28,261 bases of DNA from Prevotellaceae bacterium (GTDB taxonomy: Bacteria; Bacteroidota; Bacteroidia; Bacteroidales; UBA932). The first letter of the stretch is position 1; every line of letters begins with the position of its first letter. Shown in pieces: positions 16,715 through 23,389 of this stretch. A program made the position numbers and the translations under genes. Below the pieces are notes generated by a model, which did not search any database, had not been told where the DNA came from, and saw only the letters and a program-made list of their open reading frames with translations. Where the stretch lies: assembly GCA_031258755.1 (NCBI GenBank), contig JAIRMK010000071.1:1-28261 (forward strand), in the 5' to 3' direction.

Positions 16715-16749
16715 CAACTCTTAACTTTCAACTCTCAACTCTCAACTAT
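16715..16749. repeat. Heptamer-period tract E (5 units) over the tsaC stop
   Basis: Five 7-bp units CAACTCT, TAACTTT, CAACTCT, CAACTCT, CAACTAT. The last unit contains the tsaC stop codon (16746-16748, TAG on the minus strand). Confidence 0.88.
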
Positions 16750-17336
16750 CTTCGTACCACCTTCACCTCGCCCGCAAGGCCGAGTTTGAGGATGGACGAC
16801 GGCTTGCCGGTGGCGCCCTTGTCCATGAGAGCGGGAACGATGAAATCGACGTCTTGTTTTATGCTGTCGGCGATGTCGCGGAAAGTGGCGGGCGCCGGCG
16901 TGCCCGACACATTGGCCGAAGTCGAAATAATGGGTTTTTTAAACCGGCGCAACAACGCTTTGCAAAAATCGTGTTGCACCACGCGGATGGCGATGCTTCC
17001 GTCGGCGGCGGCGGCATTGGGGGCAAGACCTGTCGCTTGCGGATAAATAATGGTTAAAGGCTGTAGGGCTACTTCTACTAAGGAATACGCCATGTCGGGC
17101 ACTTGTTGTACATGCCGTTCTACCATGTCCATGCTGTCGGCTAACAGGATGAGGCTTTTGCTTTCGGCGCGTTGTTTCAGGGCGAATATTTTTTCTACGG
17201 CCTGTTCGTTGGTGGCGTCGCAGCCTATGCCCCACAACGTGTCGGTGGGATACAGCAACAAACCTCCGCGCTGCAGTACTTCGAGCGTTTGCGTGACAAT
17301 TTCGTCTATTAACCTAATTCCTGATATACCTTCCAT
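16746..17336 (-). CDS. tsaC: L-threonylcarbamoyladenylate synthase (TsaC/Sua5/YrdC)
   Basis: Makes threonylcarbamoyl-AMP from threonine, bicarbonate and ATP, the first step of t6A modification at position 37 of ANN-decoding tRNAs. The 196-residue product is the short TsaC/YrdC-only form without a Sua5 C-terminal domain. Motifs: YPTDTLWGIGCDA (29-41), KQRAESKSLILL (54-65), STSANVSG (138-145) and PSSILK near the end. The ATG at 17336 puts the YPTDT motif at the usual distance from the N-terminus, and no later in-frame ATG precedes the core. It overlaps the end of the glycosyltransferase gene by 28 nt in another frame, so it is the last gene of the six-gene run. Its stop is part of a heptamer-period tract. 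Confidence 0.94.
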   Translation of the reverse strand: MEGISGIRLIDEIVTQTLEVLQRGGLLLYPTDTLWGIGCDATNEQAVEKIFALKQRAESKSLILLADSMDMVERHVQQVPDMAYSLVEVALQPLTIIYPQATGLAPNAAAADGSIAIRVVQHDFCKALLRRFKKPIISTSANVSGTPAPATFRDIADSIKQDVDFIVPALMDKGATGKPSSILKLGLAGEVKVVRR

Positions 17337-18427
17337 ATATTTTTTGCGATGTGCTCTTCGTTGAACTGCTGTGCATAATTTATGCCTTTGTCGATCATTT
17401 GTTGCCTGAACGGTTTATCGTCGATGGTTTTCAGGATGGCCTTTGCGAAGCCCTGTTCATCGAGCGGTTCTACATATAGACTGTCGGGGCCGCCGGCTTC
17501 GGGCAGGCTCGAACTGTTGGCCGCCACCACCGGGATTTTTGAATGTAGCGCTTCGAGCAAAGGAATACCAAATCCCTCAAACAGCGAAGGGCAGCAAAAG
17601 GTTTGCGCTTGTTGGTAAATGGCGGGCAAGTGATGGAAAACGGTATGATGCAGAAATACGATACGCTTTTCTAAATGATTGGCCGTAATGTATTGCTGTA
17701 TTCGTTGGAAGTAAGAAGTAGGGCTCCCTACCACTACCAATTTAAGCGGCTCCGGCAATAAATGCAATGCTTTTACGAGGGTAAGCAAATTTTTTCGTGA
17801 TTCGATGGTGCCGACATACAACACATACTCATCGGGCAACTTGTACAGCGCTTTCACTTTCTTTTTTTCAGTATCGGGACATATCCGGTAGAATTGCGGA
17901 TCACAGCCCTGATACACCAGCCGGATTTTCTTCTCGTCGGTATTAAAAAACGAGACCAACTCTTGTTTGGTCTGTTCGCTGATAGCAATAATTAAATCGG
18001 CGCGTTTGCAGGCCGATGCATATTTTTTGGTATAAATCCACCGGTCGATGGGCTTGTAATATTCGGGATAACGTAAAAATATAAGGTCGTGGATGGTCAC
18101 CACCGTACGTGTTTTAGACGCAATGCCGACAGGCAGCTCGGCGGTGAGGCCATGGAATAATTCTATTTTGTCGAAGTTAATATCGGTTTTCATGCCGTAG
18201 GTGCGCCACGCGGAAGGCAAGCGTTTAAGCATGCCTTCGGGTCCCCGCACATTAATGTTGGGACGGTTGGCAAACGTCAGCAACGGATGTTTTTTGTAGA
18301 AGGTGGTGTATAAAAAATACTGGTTATCGGGGTAATGTTCGGATAAAATAGAAATGGTTGACCGGCTGTAATTCCCCAAGCCCGTGAAATTTCTAAACGC
18401 TCTTTTGGCATCAAATCCTATACGCAT
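17309..18427 (-). CDS. GT4-family glycosyltransferase
   Basis: Retaining GT-B glycosyltransferase that probably transfers a sugar from a nucleotide-sugar donor to a glycan or lipid acceptor at the inner face of the membrane. In the 372-residue product the N-terminal acceptor domain starts MRIGFDAKRAF and includes FHGLTAELP and TIHDLIFLRYPEYY. The donor domain starts at YVGTIESRKNL (204-214) and has the E-x7-E signature (Glu284 to Glu292) in PSLFEGFGIPLLEAL, followed by PVVAANSSSLPEAGG. Donor and acceptor cannot be told from sequence; lipopolysaccharide or capsule-type synthesis is a guess, as no other such genes are nearby. It starts 15 nt after the EEP gene and overlaps tsaC by 28 nt. Confidence 0.9.
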   Translation of the reverse strand: MRIGFDAKRAFRNFTGLGNYSRSTISILSEHYPDNQYFLYTTFYKKHPLLTFANRPNINVRGPEGMLKRLPSAWRTYGMKTDINFDKIELFHGLTAELPVGIASKTRTVVTIHDLIFLRYPEYYKPIDRWIYTKKYASACKRADLIIAISEQTKQELVSFFNTDEKKIRLVYQGCDPQFYRICPDTEKKKVKALYKLPDEYVLYVGTIESRKNLLTLVKALHLLPEPLKLVVVGSPTSYFQRIQQYITANHLEKRIVFLHHTVFHHLPAIYQQAQTFCCPSLFEGFGIPLLEALHSKIPVVAANSSSLPEAGGPDSLYVEPLDEQGFAKAILKTIDDKPFRQQMIDKGINYAQQFNEEHIAKNIWKVYQELG

Positions 18428-18436
18428 AGTTTTAAG

Positions 18437-18464
18437 TAATGCTTAATTTTTAATTCTTAGTTCT
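18437..18464. repeat. Heptamer-period tract F (4 units) over the EEP gene stop
   Basis: Four 7-bp units TAATGCT, TAATTTT, TAATTCT, TAGTTCT. They span the stop codon (18443-18445) and the last six or so codons of the EEP gene, so the C-terminal residues of that protein are encoded by the repeat. Confidence 0.7.
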
Positions 18465-19516
18465 ACAATCACCGGATAGTGGTCGGAGAATGTCATTTTT
18501 TCTATTTTATAATGGGCGACGTCAAACAGTTTGTCGCTAAAAATATAATCGATACGAAAGGCCGGCCAGAAACTTTTATAAGTCGAGATGATACCATTTC
18601 CGGCCTCTGTAAAACAATCGTTACGTTCCCCTTTCATCTTCCGGTACGTATAAGATACAGGCGTATCGTTGAAATCGCCGCAAACGATAATCGGGAAAGG
18701 AGAAGTGTCCATGTGACCTGTGATTTGGTTCACCTGTTTGGCGCGTTTGATAAATCCCGACTTCAGCCGTCCCGACACATCGCGTAATTCGTCATTGCGT
18801 AATTCTTCCTGTTGCAGGCGCAGTGCGGTTTTCTCGAGGTTGATGTGCACCGATTGCAGGTGGGTGTTATATACCCTTATGGTTTTCTGCTCGACGACAA
18901 TATCGGCGAACGAACACCGGTTGCTGGTGTTGGGGAATGTAAATTCTCCGCTTTCCGCTATCCGATAGCGGCTGAAAGTGGCAGTGCCGAAAAACGCGCC
19001 GTTTTTCCGGAAATTAAGGTGATAATGATGGTAGGGATATTGCCTGAAAGCCCTGTTAACGCTTGTGGTATCGAACGTCGATATTTCTTGAAAACATACA
19101 ATATCGGGATTTTCCTTTTCCACAAATTCAACAATACCGGGCAACGTAACCATATTTTTTTCTTTCCCCAGCAGGCCGAAAAGATGCACGTTATAACTTA
19201 TGATTTTAATGCGCGGCGAGGTGTCGGCCGGTGCGGAATTATCGAAGTGTATCTGGATGAACAGCGGGAGATAAAACAGCGAGGGGAGGAGGCTACAAAT
19301 GTTTATCCATGCGGCTTTCTGTTTGGCGATAAGCCATACCGCACTAATCAGTATATTCAACAGGAACAGGGGGAGAAAAAACAATCCGAAGAACGCCGGT
19401 ATCCAAATTTTTTCAGGATTGATATAGATAGAAAGATACGATAACAGCAGCGCCACAGCCATCAGTGCGCTGAGGATTTTGAGTAGAAGACCGACAATAT
19501 TCCATAGTATTTTCAT
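18443..19516 (-). CDS. Membrane-anchored endonuclease/exonuclease/phosphatase (EEP) family protein
   Basis: Metal-dependent phosphoesterase of the DNase I/Exo III/inositol-phosphatase superfamily; the substrate is unknown. The 357-residue product has three hydrophobic segments (about 8-32, 38-62, 70-88). The EEP domain follows with SYNVHLFG (107-114), Glu144 in CFQE, YNTHL (216-220), GDFNDTP (280-286), RIDYIF (321-326) and SDHYP (344-348); together these supply the metal ligands, catalytic His and transition-state residues. The catalytic part probably lies on the periplasmic side if the usual three-helix topology holds. It follows the rhomboid gene by 5 nt. Family members in Bacteroidota often lie in this mutL-rhomboid cluster. 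Confidence 0.88.
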   Translation of the reverse strand: MKILWNIVGLLLKILSALMAVALLLSYLSIYINPEKIWIPAFFGLFFLPLFLLNILISAVWLIAKQKAAWINICSLLPSLFYLPLFIQIHFDNSAPADTSPRIKIISYNVHLFGLLGKEKNMVTLPGIVEFVEKENPDIVCFQEISTFDTTSVNRAFRQYPYHHYHLNFRKNGAFFGTATFSRYRIAESGEFTFPNTSNRCSFADIVVEQKTIRVYNTHLQSVHINLEKTALRLQQEELRNDELRDVSGRLKSGFIKRAKQVNQITGHMDTSPFPIIVCGDFNDTPVSYTYRKMKGERNDCFTEAGNGIISTYKSFWPAFRIDYIFSDKLFDVAHYKIEKMTFSDHYPVIVELRIKN

Positions 19517-19521
19517 AGCTC

Positions 19522-20172
19522 TTAGAAATACATTCTTCCCTTACGCTGCCAATATTTAACGAGTATGAACCCGAAAATCATGCCGCCTATGTGGGCGAAG
19601 TGGGCAATATTGCTGCCGGTTTGGCTTAATCCTAAAACAAGTTCGAACGCGCCGCAAATGACCACAAACCATTTCGCCTTGATGGGTATGGGCGGAAAAA
19701 GCATTTGTATGACATTGTTGGGGAACAGCATGCCGAATGCCAGCAGTACGCCGAATACCGCGCCCGATGCGCCTACGGTGGGCGTCATCAACAAGAAGTG
19801 GTATTCTATCTGATTAAAGGACAAACTTTCGAGCCAGTTGACGCCGGTGTGGAAAACTGCCGCACCCACTCCGGTAACCAAGTAGTAGATGAGAAATTTT
19901 TTTCCACCCCACACCTGTTCCAGCGTGGTGCCGAAAATCCAAAACATCCACATGTTGAAAAAGAGATGAAAAAAACTGCCGTGCATGAAAATATGGGTGA
20001 TAAACTGATAGGGCTTGAAAAGGGGAGACGCCGGATAGAACAGCGCGAACTTTTCTATCATAAACTCCTCGCTAATGAACATAGCCAGCAACATCAGCAC
20101 ATTAATGATGATGATGTTTTTCACTACAGGGGGTATCGAACTAAAAAAACCGGATGAATTATAACCTAACAT
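19522..20172 (-). CDS. Rhomboid-family intramembrane serine protease
   Basis: Polytopic inner-membrane protease that cuts transmembrane helices of substrate proteins. The 216-residue product shows the core signatures: HLFFNMWMFWIFGTTLE (69-85), the catalytic serine in GASGAVFG (Ser136) and the catalytic histidine in HFAHIGG (His194). It has about six membrane helices. No extra cytoplasmic domain is present. It begins 4 nt after the mutL stop and ends 5 nt before the EEP start, so it is translated within the same operon. Substrates are unknown. Confidence 0.93.
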   Translation of the reverse strand: MLGYNSSGFFSSIPPVVKNIIIINVLMLLAMFISEEFMIEKFALFYPASPLFKPYQFITHIFMHGSFFHLFFNMWMFWIFGTTLEQVWGGKKFLIYYLVTGVGAAVFHTGVNWLESLSFNQIEYHFLLMTPTVGASGAVFGVLLAFGMLFPNNVIQMLFPPIPIKAKWFVVICGAFELVLGLSQTGSNIAHFAHIGGMIFGFILVKYWQRKGRMYF

Positions 20173-20176
20173 GCAC

Positions 20177-21976
20177 TTAATTTTTAAATAATTTTTTATC
20201 TAATTCTTCTATGGGAATAATATGCATTACCGGTTTTCCGGCGGGGCATATCGAAGGCGTTTCGCAGGCGAAAAGCCGGTCGATGAGGGCTTGCGCTTCC
20301 TCCGGCTTGAGCGTTTCTGCCGTATAGCCTGCGGCGGTTTTGGCCAGCGAAGCGGCAAGGGTGGTTTGCCGGCGCTCTTTTAACTGTGCGGCGGTGTGAT
20401 GCAATTCTTCCAAAAGTATTTGTATCCACTCCTGCATGTCGATGCCGGCAAGGTCGGGCGGAAGTCCGTTGATGGCCATGGTGTGGTTGCCGAGCGGCGT
20501 TATGTCGTAACCCAGCAGACGTAATTCTTCCAGTACCGGCTCGAGTAAAAGACAGTCTTCGGGGCGCAATTCCACGCTTTCGGGGAATACCTGCTGTTGC
20601 GAAGCGTATTGATGATTGGCTAAGCGGTGAATATATTCTTCGTAGTAGATGCGTTGCCGTGCGCGGCGTATATCAATGAGCATCACCCCCGATTTTACAG
20701 GCGTAAGCAAATATTTCCCTTTCACCTGAATGAAGGAGAGGCTTACCGTTGCAGGGGTGCAGGATGATGGCTCGATGGCAGGCGCGTCCAATCCTTCGTA
20801 CAATTTTTTCCAGTTCGAATCAATCGGTTTTTCTTTGTGGTAAGCTGTGCCGGGTTTTTTTTCTTCTTCTTCAAACGGATTAAAATGCGGGTCGATATCA
20901 ATTTTCGGTGCGGCGGGCGCAGGCGTATTTTTGCGCACTACAGGAAACTCCGGCGCGCCCGCCGTGTCAAAGTCGATAGATGGCGCTACGGCGAATTTCG
21001 ATAAAGTTTCGCGCACGGCCGCGTTGAGCATTTGAAAAATCACCGACTCGTCGGCAAATTTTATTTCTGTTTTCGCCGGATGAATATTCACGTCTATGTT
21101 GGCCGGCGGAATTTCGAAATAAATAAAATAAGTGGGAAACGTGTCGGGCGACCGTACAAGGAGCTTGTCGTAGGCCGAAATAATGGCTTTCTGTAAATAG
21201 GGGCTGCGGAAATAGCGGCGATTGGCGAAGAAAAACTGGTTTCCGCTATTACGCCGTGCGCTTTCGGGTTTCCCGATAAATCCACGGATATTGACCATAG
21301 ACGTTTCCACCTGCACGTCGATTAGTTGCTGATTGAGGTTTTTGCCCATGAGATTAACGATACGCTGGCGCAGGGTGGACGGCGTCAAATGGTAAAGTTC
21401 GTTGTTTTTGTCATACAGTTTCATCTCCACTTCGGGGCGGCAGAGCGCCACGCGCAAAAATTCACTGACGATATGTTTGAGTTCTACCGTTTCCGATTTC
21501 AGAAATTTCCGGCGTGCCGGAACGTTGTAAAACAAATTTTTCACGCTGATAGACGTGCCTGTGTGGACGGCTGCCGGCGTTTGTTGCGCCGGTTCGCCGG
21601 CCATGAGATGCACTTGCGTGCCTACCTCGTCGTCGGCGCGGCGGGTCATCATGGTTATCTCGGCCACAGCGGCAATGGACGCCAGCGCTTCACCGCGAAA
21701 CCCGAACGTGTGCAGGGAGTGTAAATCATCAATGTGTTGAATTTTTGAAGTGGCGTGCCGTTCAAAGGACATGCGGGCGTCGGACGGGCTCATGCCGCAG
21801 CCGTTGTCGGTTATTTGTATAAGTGTGCTTCCGGCGTCGCTCACCACCACAGTGATGGATGTGGCGCCGGCGTCGATGGCGTTTTCAAGCAGCTCTTTCA
21901 CTACGGAGGCAGGGCGTTGTACAACTTCACCCGCCGCAATTTGGTTGGCAATATAATCGGGAAGCAGTTGAATCAT
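20177..21976 (-). CDS. mutL: DNA mismatch repair protein MutL
   Basis: ATPase that links MutS mismatch recognition to strand incision. The 599-residue product has the GHKL ATPase motifs: ELLENAIDAGAT with Glu28 and Asn32, TDNGCGM (56-62), FERHATSKI (71-79), FGFRGEALASI (91-101) and NLFYNVPARRKFLK (147-160). A low-complexity linker (about 340-405) and a C-terminal dimerisation domain follow. The start at 21976 (MIQLLPDYIANQIAAG) is the family-typical N-terminus; the open frame runs 50 codons further upstream but that part is unrelated and overlaps another gene. The ATG overlaps the stop of the small upstream gene (ATGA). Where nuclease-type MutL has DQHAxxExxxxE, this protein reads DIRRARQRIYYEEY (435-448). 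Confidence 0.96.
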   Translation of the reverse strand: MIQLLPDYIANQIAAGEVVQRPASVVKELLENAIDAGATSITVVVSDAGSTLIQITDNGCGMSPSDARMSFERHATSKIQHIDDLHSLHTFGFRGEALASIAAVAEITMMTRRADDEVGTQVHLMAGEPAQQTPAAVHTGTSISVKNLFYNVPARRKFLKSETVELKHIVSEFLRVALCRPEVEMKLYDKNNELYHLTPSTLRQRIVNLMGKNLNQQLIDVQVETSMVNIRGFIGKPESARRNSGNQFFFANRRYFRSPYLQKAIISAYDKLLVRSPDTFPTYFIYFEIPPANIDVNIHPAKTEIKFADESVIFQMLNAAVRETLSKFAVAPSIDFDTAGAPEFPVVRKNTPAPAAPKIDIDPHFNPFEEEEKKPGTAYHKEKPIDSNWKKLYEGLDAPAIEPSSCTPATVSLSFIQVKGKYLLTPVKSGVMLIDIRRARQRIYYEEYIHRLANHQYASQQQVFPESVELRPEDCLLLEPVLEELRLLGYDITPLGNHTMAINGLPPDLAGIDMQEWIQILLEELHHTAAQLKERRQTTLAASLAKTAAGYTAETLKPEEAQALIDRLFACETPSICPAGKPVMHIIPIEELDKKLFKN

Positions 21977-22257
21977 CCGGCCACTTTTTGTAAAACGATT
22001 TCTATGAATTTTGAAAAATAAAGGGCGGCCATCAACAACGCGGCCACGCTGACAAGAAAAATAATACGGCCTGCTGTGCCCATAGAATTTCGTTTGTGAC
22101 TCCGTTGCCGTATTTCCTGAAAACAACCGCGGGCGAGCAATGGCTGTGGTTTTTTGTTGCGTGTTTCTCTGGCTTCTTTCTCGGGGTCCCAGTAGCGGGG
22201 CGTATAATTAAATACCTTATGTTTTGGCGTCTTAAAAAAACTGATTCGGAATGGCAT
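21973..22257 (-). CDS. Small conserved membrane protein upstream of mutL
   Basis: Function unknown. From the ATG at 22257 the product has 94 residues: a basic N-terminal part with FFKTPKHKVFNYTPRYWDPEKE (7-28), a Lys/Arg-rich middle, and one membrane helix near the C-terminus (about 64-82). I recall similar short proteins with an FNY-PRY-DP-KE motif before mutL in other Bacteroidota, which argues that it is real. An earlier in-frame ATG at 22275 nearly coincides with the start point expected from the -7 box at 22283-22290, so 22257 is preferred. The stop overlaps the mutL start by 4 nt, suggesting translational coupling. Confidence 0.75.
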   Translation of the reverse strand: MPFRISFFKTPKHKVFNYTPRYWDPEKEARETRNKKPQPLLARGCFQEIRQRSHKRNSMGTAGRIIFLVSVAALLMAALYFSKFIEIVLQKVAG

Positions 22258-22282
22258 AACGTTATAAATTACCAAATTTCCA

Positions 22283-22290
22283 CAAAGGTA
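22283..22290 (-). promoter_or_regulatory. -7 element of the mutL operon promoter
   Basis: TACCTTTG on the minus strand is an exact TAnnTTTG. It lies 25 bp upstream of the ATG of the small gene that heads the mutL-rhomboid-EEP-GT4-tsaC run. No clear TTTG is found 19-21 nt upstream; that stretch is a run of As and Ts. Confidence 0.5.
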
Positions 22291-22405
22291 AGTTTTTTTT
22301 GTTGTTTAAAAAAATCCTATGGAGAACGGTATTTCCCATTCCGCATTTCCTCACCCCCCCGGCTGAAAAAGCACAAATGTAGCAAAAAGATAATTATTTG
22401 CCGCC

Positions 22406-22573
22406 CATTTCTGTCGGAAACGGACGGAAGTCACACCTCATTCTACACATTTCTGTCGGAAACGGACAGAAGTCACACCTCACTCTATACATTTCTGTCG
22501 GAAACGGACGGAAGTCACACCTCACTCTATACATTTCTGTCGGAAACGGACAGAAGTCACAACTCAATGAACA
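22406..22573. repeat. Four 42-bp tandem repeats, each with a palindrome
   Basis: Units start at 22406, 22448, 22490 and 22532. Each carries TTCTGTC-N7-GACAGAA (units 2 and 4, perfect) or TTCTGTC-N7-GACGGAA (units 1 and 3, one G-T pair), at 22409-22429, 22451-22471, 22493-22513 and 22535-22555. The G/A alternation suggests an 84-bp doubling. The last dozen bases of unit 4 have diverged. The array lies in the divergent gap between the mutL operon and the toxin-antitoxin genes, ending 18 bp before the toxin-antitoxin -7 box. Confidence 0.93.
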
Positions 22574-22590
22574 ATTTTAAATATTTTGCG

Positions 22591-22598
22591 TATATTTG
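22591..22598 (+). promoter_or_regulatory. -7 element of the toxin-antitoxin promoter
   Basis: TATATTTG matches TAnnTTTG exactly and is followed by GC, as in the prs promoter. The antitoxin ATG is 19 bp downstream, giving a leader of roughly 12 nt. No -33 TTTG lies at the proper distance; that position falls at the edge of the 42-bp repeat array. Confidence 0.5.
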
Positions 22599-22616
22599 CG
22601 GGAAAAATATGTCATT

Positions 22617-22877
22617 ATGGTACGCACTATCCTTACGCCGGAACACACGGATATCCACTTAACCATTCCGGAAGCATACATCGGCAAGCCTGTTGAAGTT
22701 ACATTTCTTGCATTGGATGAATTGGAACGTCAACGCGGAAAAACCATGAATAATTTTTTCGGTTCCAAGTCAAAAATCAGGCTATCGGATAAATATAGAG
22801 GCGTTTTCTCAAAAGATGCCGGTAAAAGTTTCAAGGAACACACTCAACTTATGCGTGAGGAATGGAACAATATCTGA
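22617..22877 (+). CDS. Type II antitoxin, VapB-like
   Basis: The 86-residue product starts MVRTILTPEHTDIHLTIPEA, followed by YIGKPVEVTFLALDELE. This is the short beta-strand and IP-x-x-Y-I-G-K pattern of Bacteroidota antitoxins paired with PIN toxins, expected to form a small DNA-binding N-terminal domain. The basic, probably disordered C-terminal part (about 45-86) would wrap the toxin. An upstream in-frame ATG at 22596 falls inside the -7 box, so 22617 is chosen. Its last 16 nt overlap the toxin gene in another frame, the usual coupling for such pairs. It may repress its own operon. Confidence 0.78.
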   Translation: MVRTILTPEHTDIHLTIPEAYIGKPVEVTFLALDELERQRGKTMNNFFGSKSKIRLSDKYRGVFSKDAGKSFKEHTQLMREEWNNI

Positions 22878-23269
22878 TAGATAACAATGTAATATCGGAT
22901 TTTTTCGCCGGACAGTATTCTAACAAGGCAATGAATTTTGTGTCGGAGGTTATTGACCTAACGCCTAATATTTCTGTCATTACAGTCATAGAAGCGCTTT
23001 CGTGGCACAGTTCGGAAGTAAATGAATCCATTATAAAGGAATTTATTGATAATTCCCATGTATTGGGCATTTCCCAAAAAGTGGTGGAGCGTTGTGTTCA
23101 AATCCGGCGAAGCAAAAAAATTAAAACGCCAGACGCTATTATTGCGGCAACTGCCATCATACATTGTCTTACGCTTATCACGAGCGACAGCGACTTCACG
23201 AATATTCCGGGGTTAATGCTTATTAATCCCCGCTCGGACAAGGAAATTCCCGAAAGAGTTGAAAGTTGA
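22862..23269 (+). CDS. Type II toxin, PIN-domain ribonuclease (VapC-like)
   Basis: Predicted Mg-dependent endoribonuclease that arrests translation when released from its antitoxin. The 135-residue product has the PIN acidic residues in order: Asp7 in YLIDNN, Glu44 in TVIEAL, Asp91 in KTPDAIIAATA and Asp109/111 in TSDSDF. The length is typical. The last codons and the stop (GAA AGA GTT GAA AGT TGA) fall inside heptamer tract G, so the C-terminus after about residue 130 may not be ancestral. A likely terminator follows at 23324-23345. Confidence 0.88.
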   Translation: MEQYLIDNNVISDFFAGQYSNKAMNFVSEVIDLTPNISVITVIEALSWHSSEVNESIIKEFIDNSHVLGISQKVVERCVQIRRSKKIKTPDAIIAATAIIHCLTLITSDSDFTNIPGLMLINPRSDKEIPERVES

Positions 23270-23320
23270 AAATTAAATCGTCAATCAGAAATCGTAAGTC
23301 GTCAATCAAAAATCGTAAAT
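23258..23320. repeat. Heptamer-period tract G (9 units) over the VapC stop
   Basis: Nine units in a 7-bp register: GTTGAAA, GTTGAAA, ATTAAAT, then two 21-bp (3 x 7) copies built from CGTCAAT, CAGAAAT/CAAAAAT and CGTAAGT/CGTAAAT (23279-23299 and 23300-23320, 19/21 identical). The VapC stop (23267-23269) lies in the second unit. Bases 23292-23321 match the reverse complement of 9045-9074, and 23257-23273 match 16641-16657. Confidence 0.9.
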
Positions 23321-23323
23321 CAC

Positions 23324-23345
23324 CCGCGAGAGTGAGCGGTTTTTT
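23324..23345 (+). terminator. Probable terminator after the toxin-antitoxin genes
   Basis: CCGC (23324-23327) and GCGG (23336-23339) form a short GC stem with an 8-nt loop, directly followed by six Ts. The stem is short but the T-run is good. The T-run merges into the TTTG -33 box of the prs promoter. Confidence 0.5.
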
Positions 23346-23373
23346 GTAATTCCAATTTGTTTTGGTATATTTG
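23343..23373 (+). promoter_or_regulatory. prs promoter
   Basis: TTTG (23343-23346), a 19-nt spacer and TATATTTG (23366-23373) match the Bacteroidota consensus exactly. The start codon used here is at 23390, so the transcript would have a leader of only about 10 nt and no Shine-Dalgarno sequence. Confidence 0.7.
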
Positions 23374-23389
23374 CATAAATTATTGTGAC

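Larger units (their letters stand above)
16362..16745. other. Non-coding region rich in hairpins and repeats
   Basis: This 384-bp stretch between the convergent peptidase and tsaC genes holds no credible gene. In order it contains the right copy of the 44-bp direct repeat, a cluster of short hairpins (16526-16628), a second hairpin at 16685-16701 that includes a 16-mer shared with 9102-9117, and two heptamer-period tracts. An imperfect 24-26-bp purine-rich direct repeat lies at about 16497-16522 and 16667-16690. Confidence 0.8.

Noticed and set aside
21977..22126. Longer MutL starting at 22126
   Set aside because: The extra 50 residues match no MutL N-terminus and overlap the small membrane-protein gene in another frame. 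The Met at 21976 begins the canonical sequence.
22406..22573. CRISPR array
   Set aside because: The whole 42-bp unit repeats, including what would be spacers of about 14 bp. No cas genes are near. It is a simple tandem repeat.
22096..22662. A 188-residue plus-strand protein with 14-residue repeats
   Set aside because: The frame is antisense to the small mutL-operon gene and runs through its promoter region, the tandem array and the toxin-antitoxin promoter. All three frames stay open in a 42-bp repeat, so the open frame is a by-product.
22406..23269. Type III toxin-antitoxin system (RNA repeats as antitoxin)
   Set aside because: The toxin has a clear PIN domain and is preceded by an overlapping protein antitoxin, which is type II. 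An RNA role for the array is kept only as a possibility.
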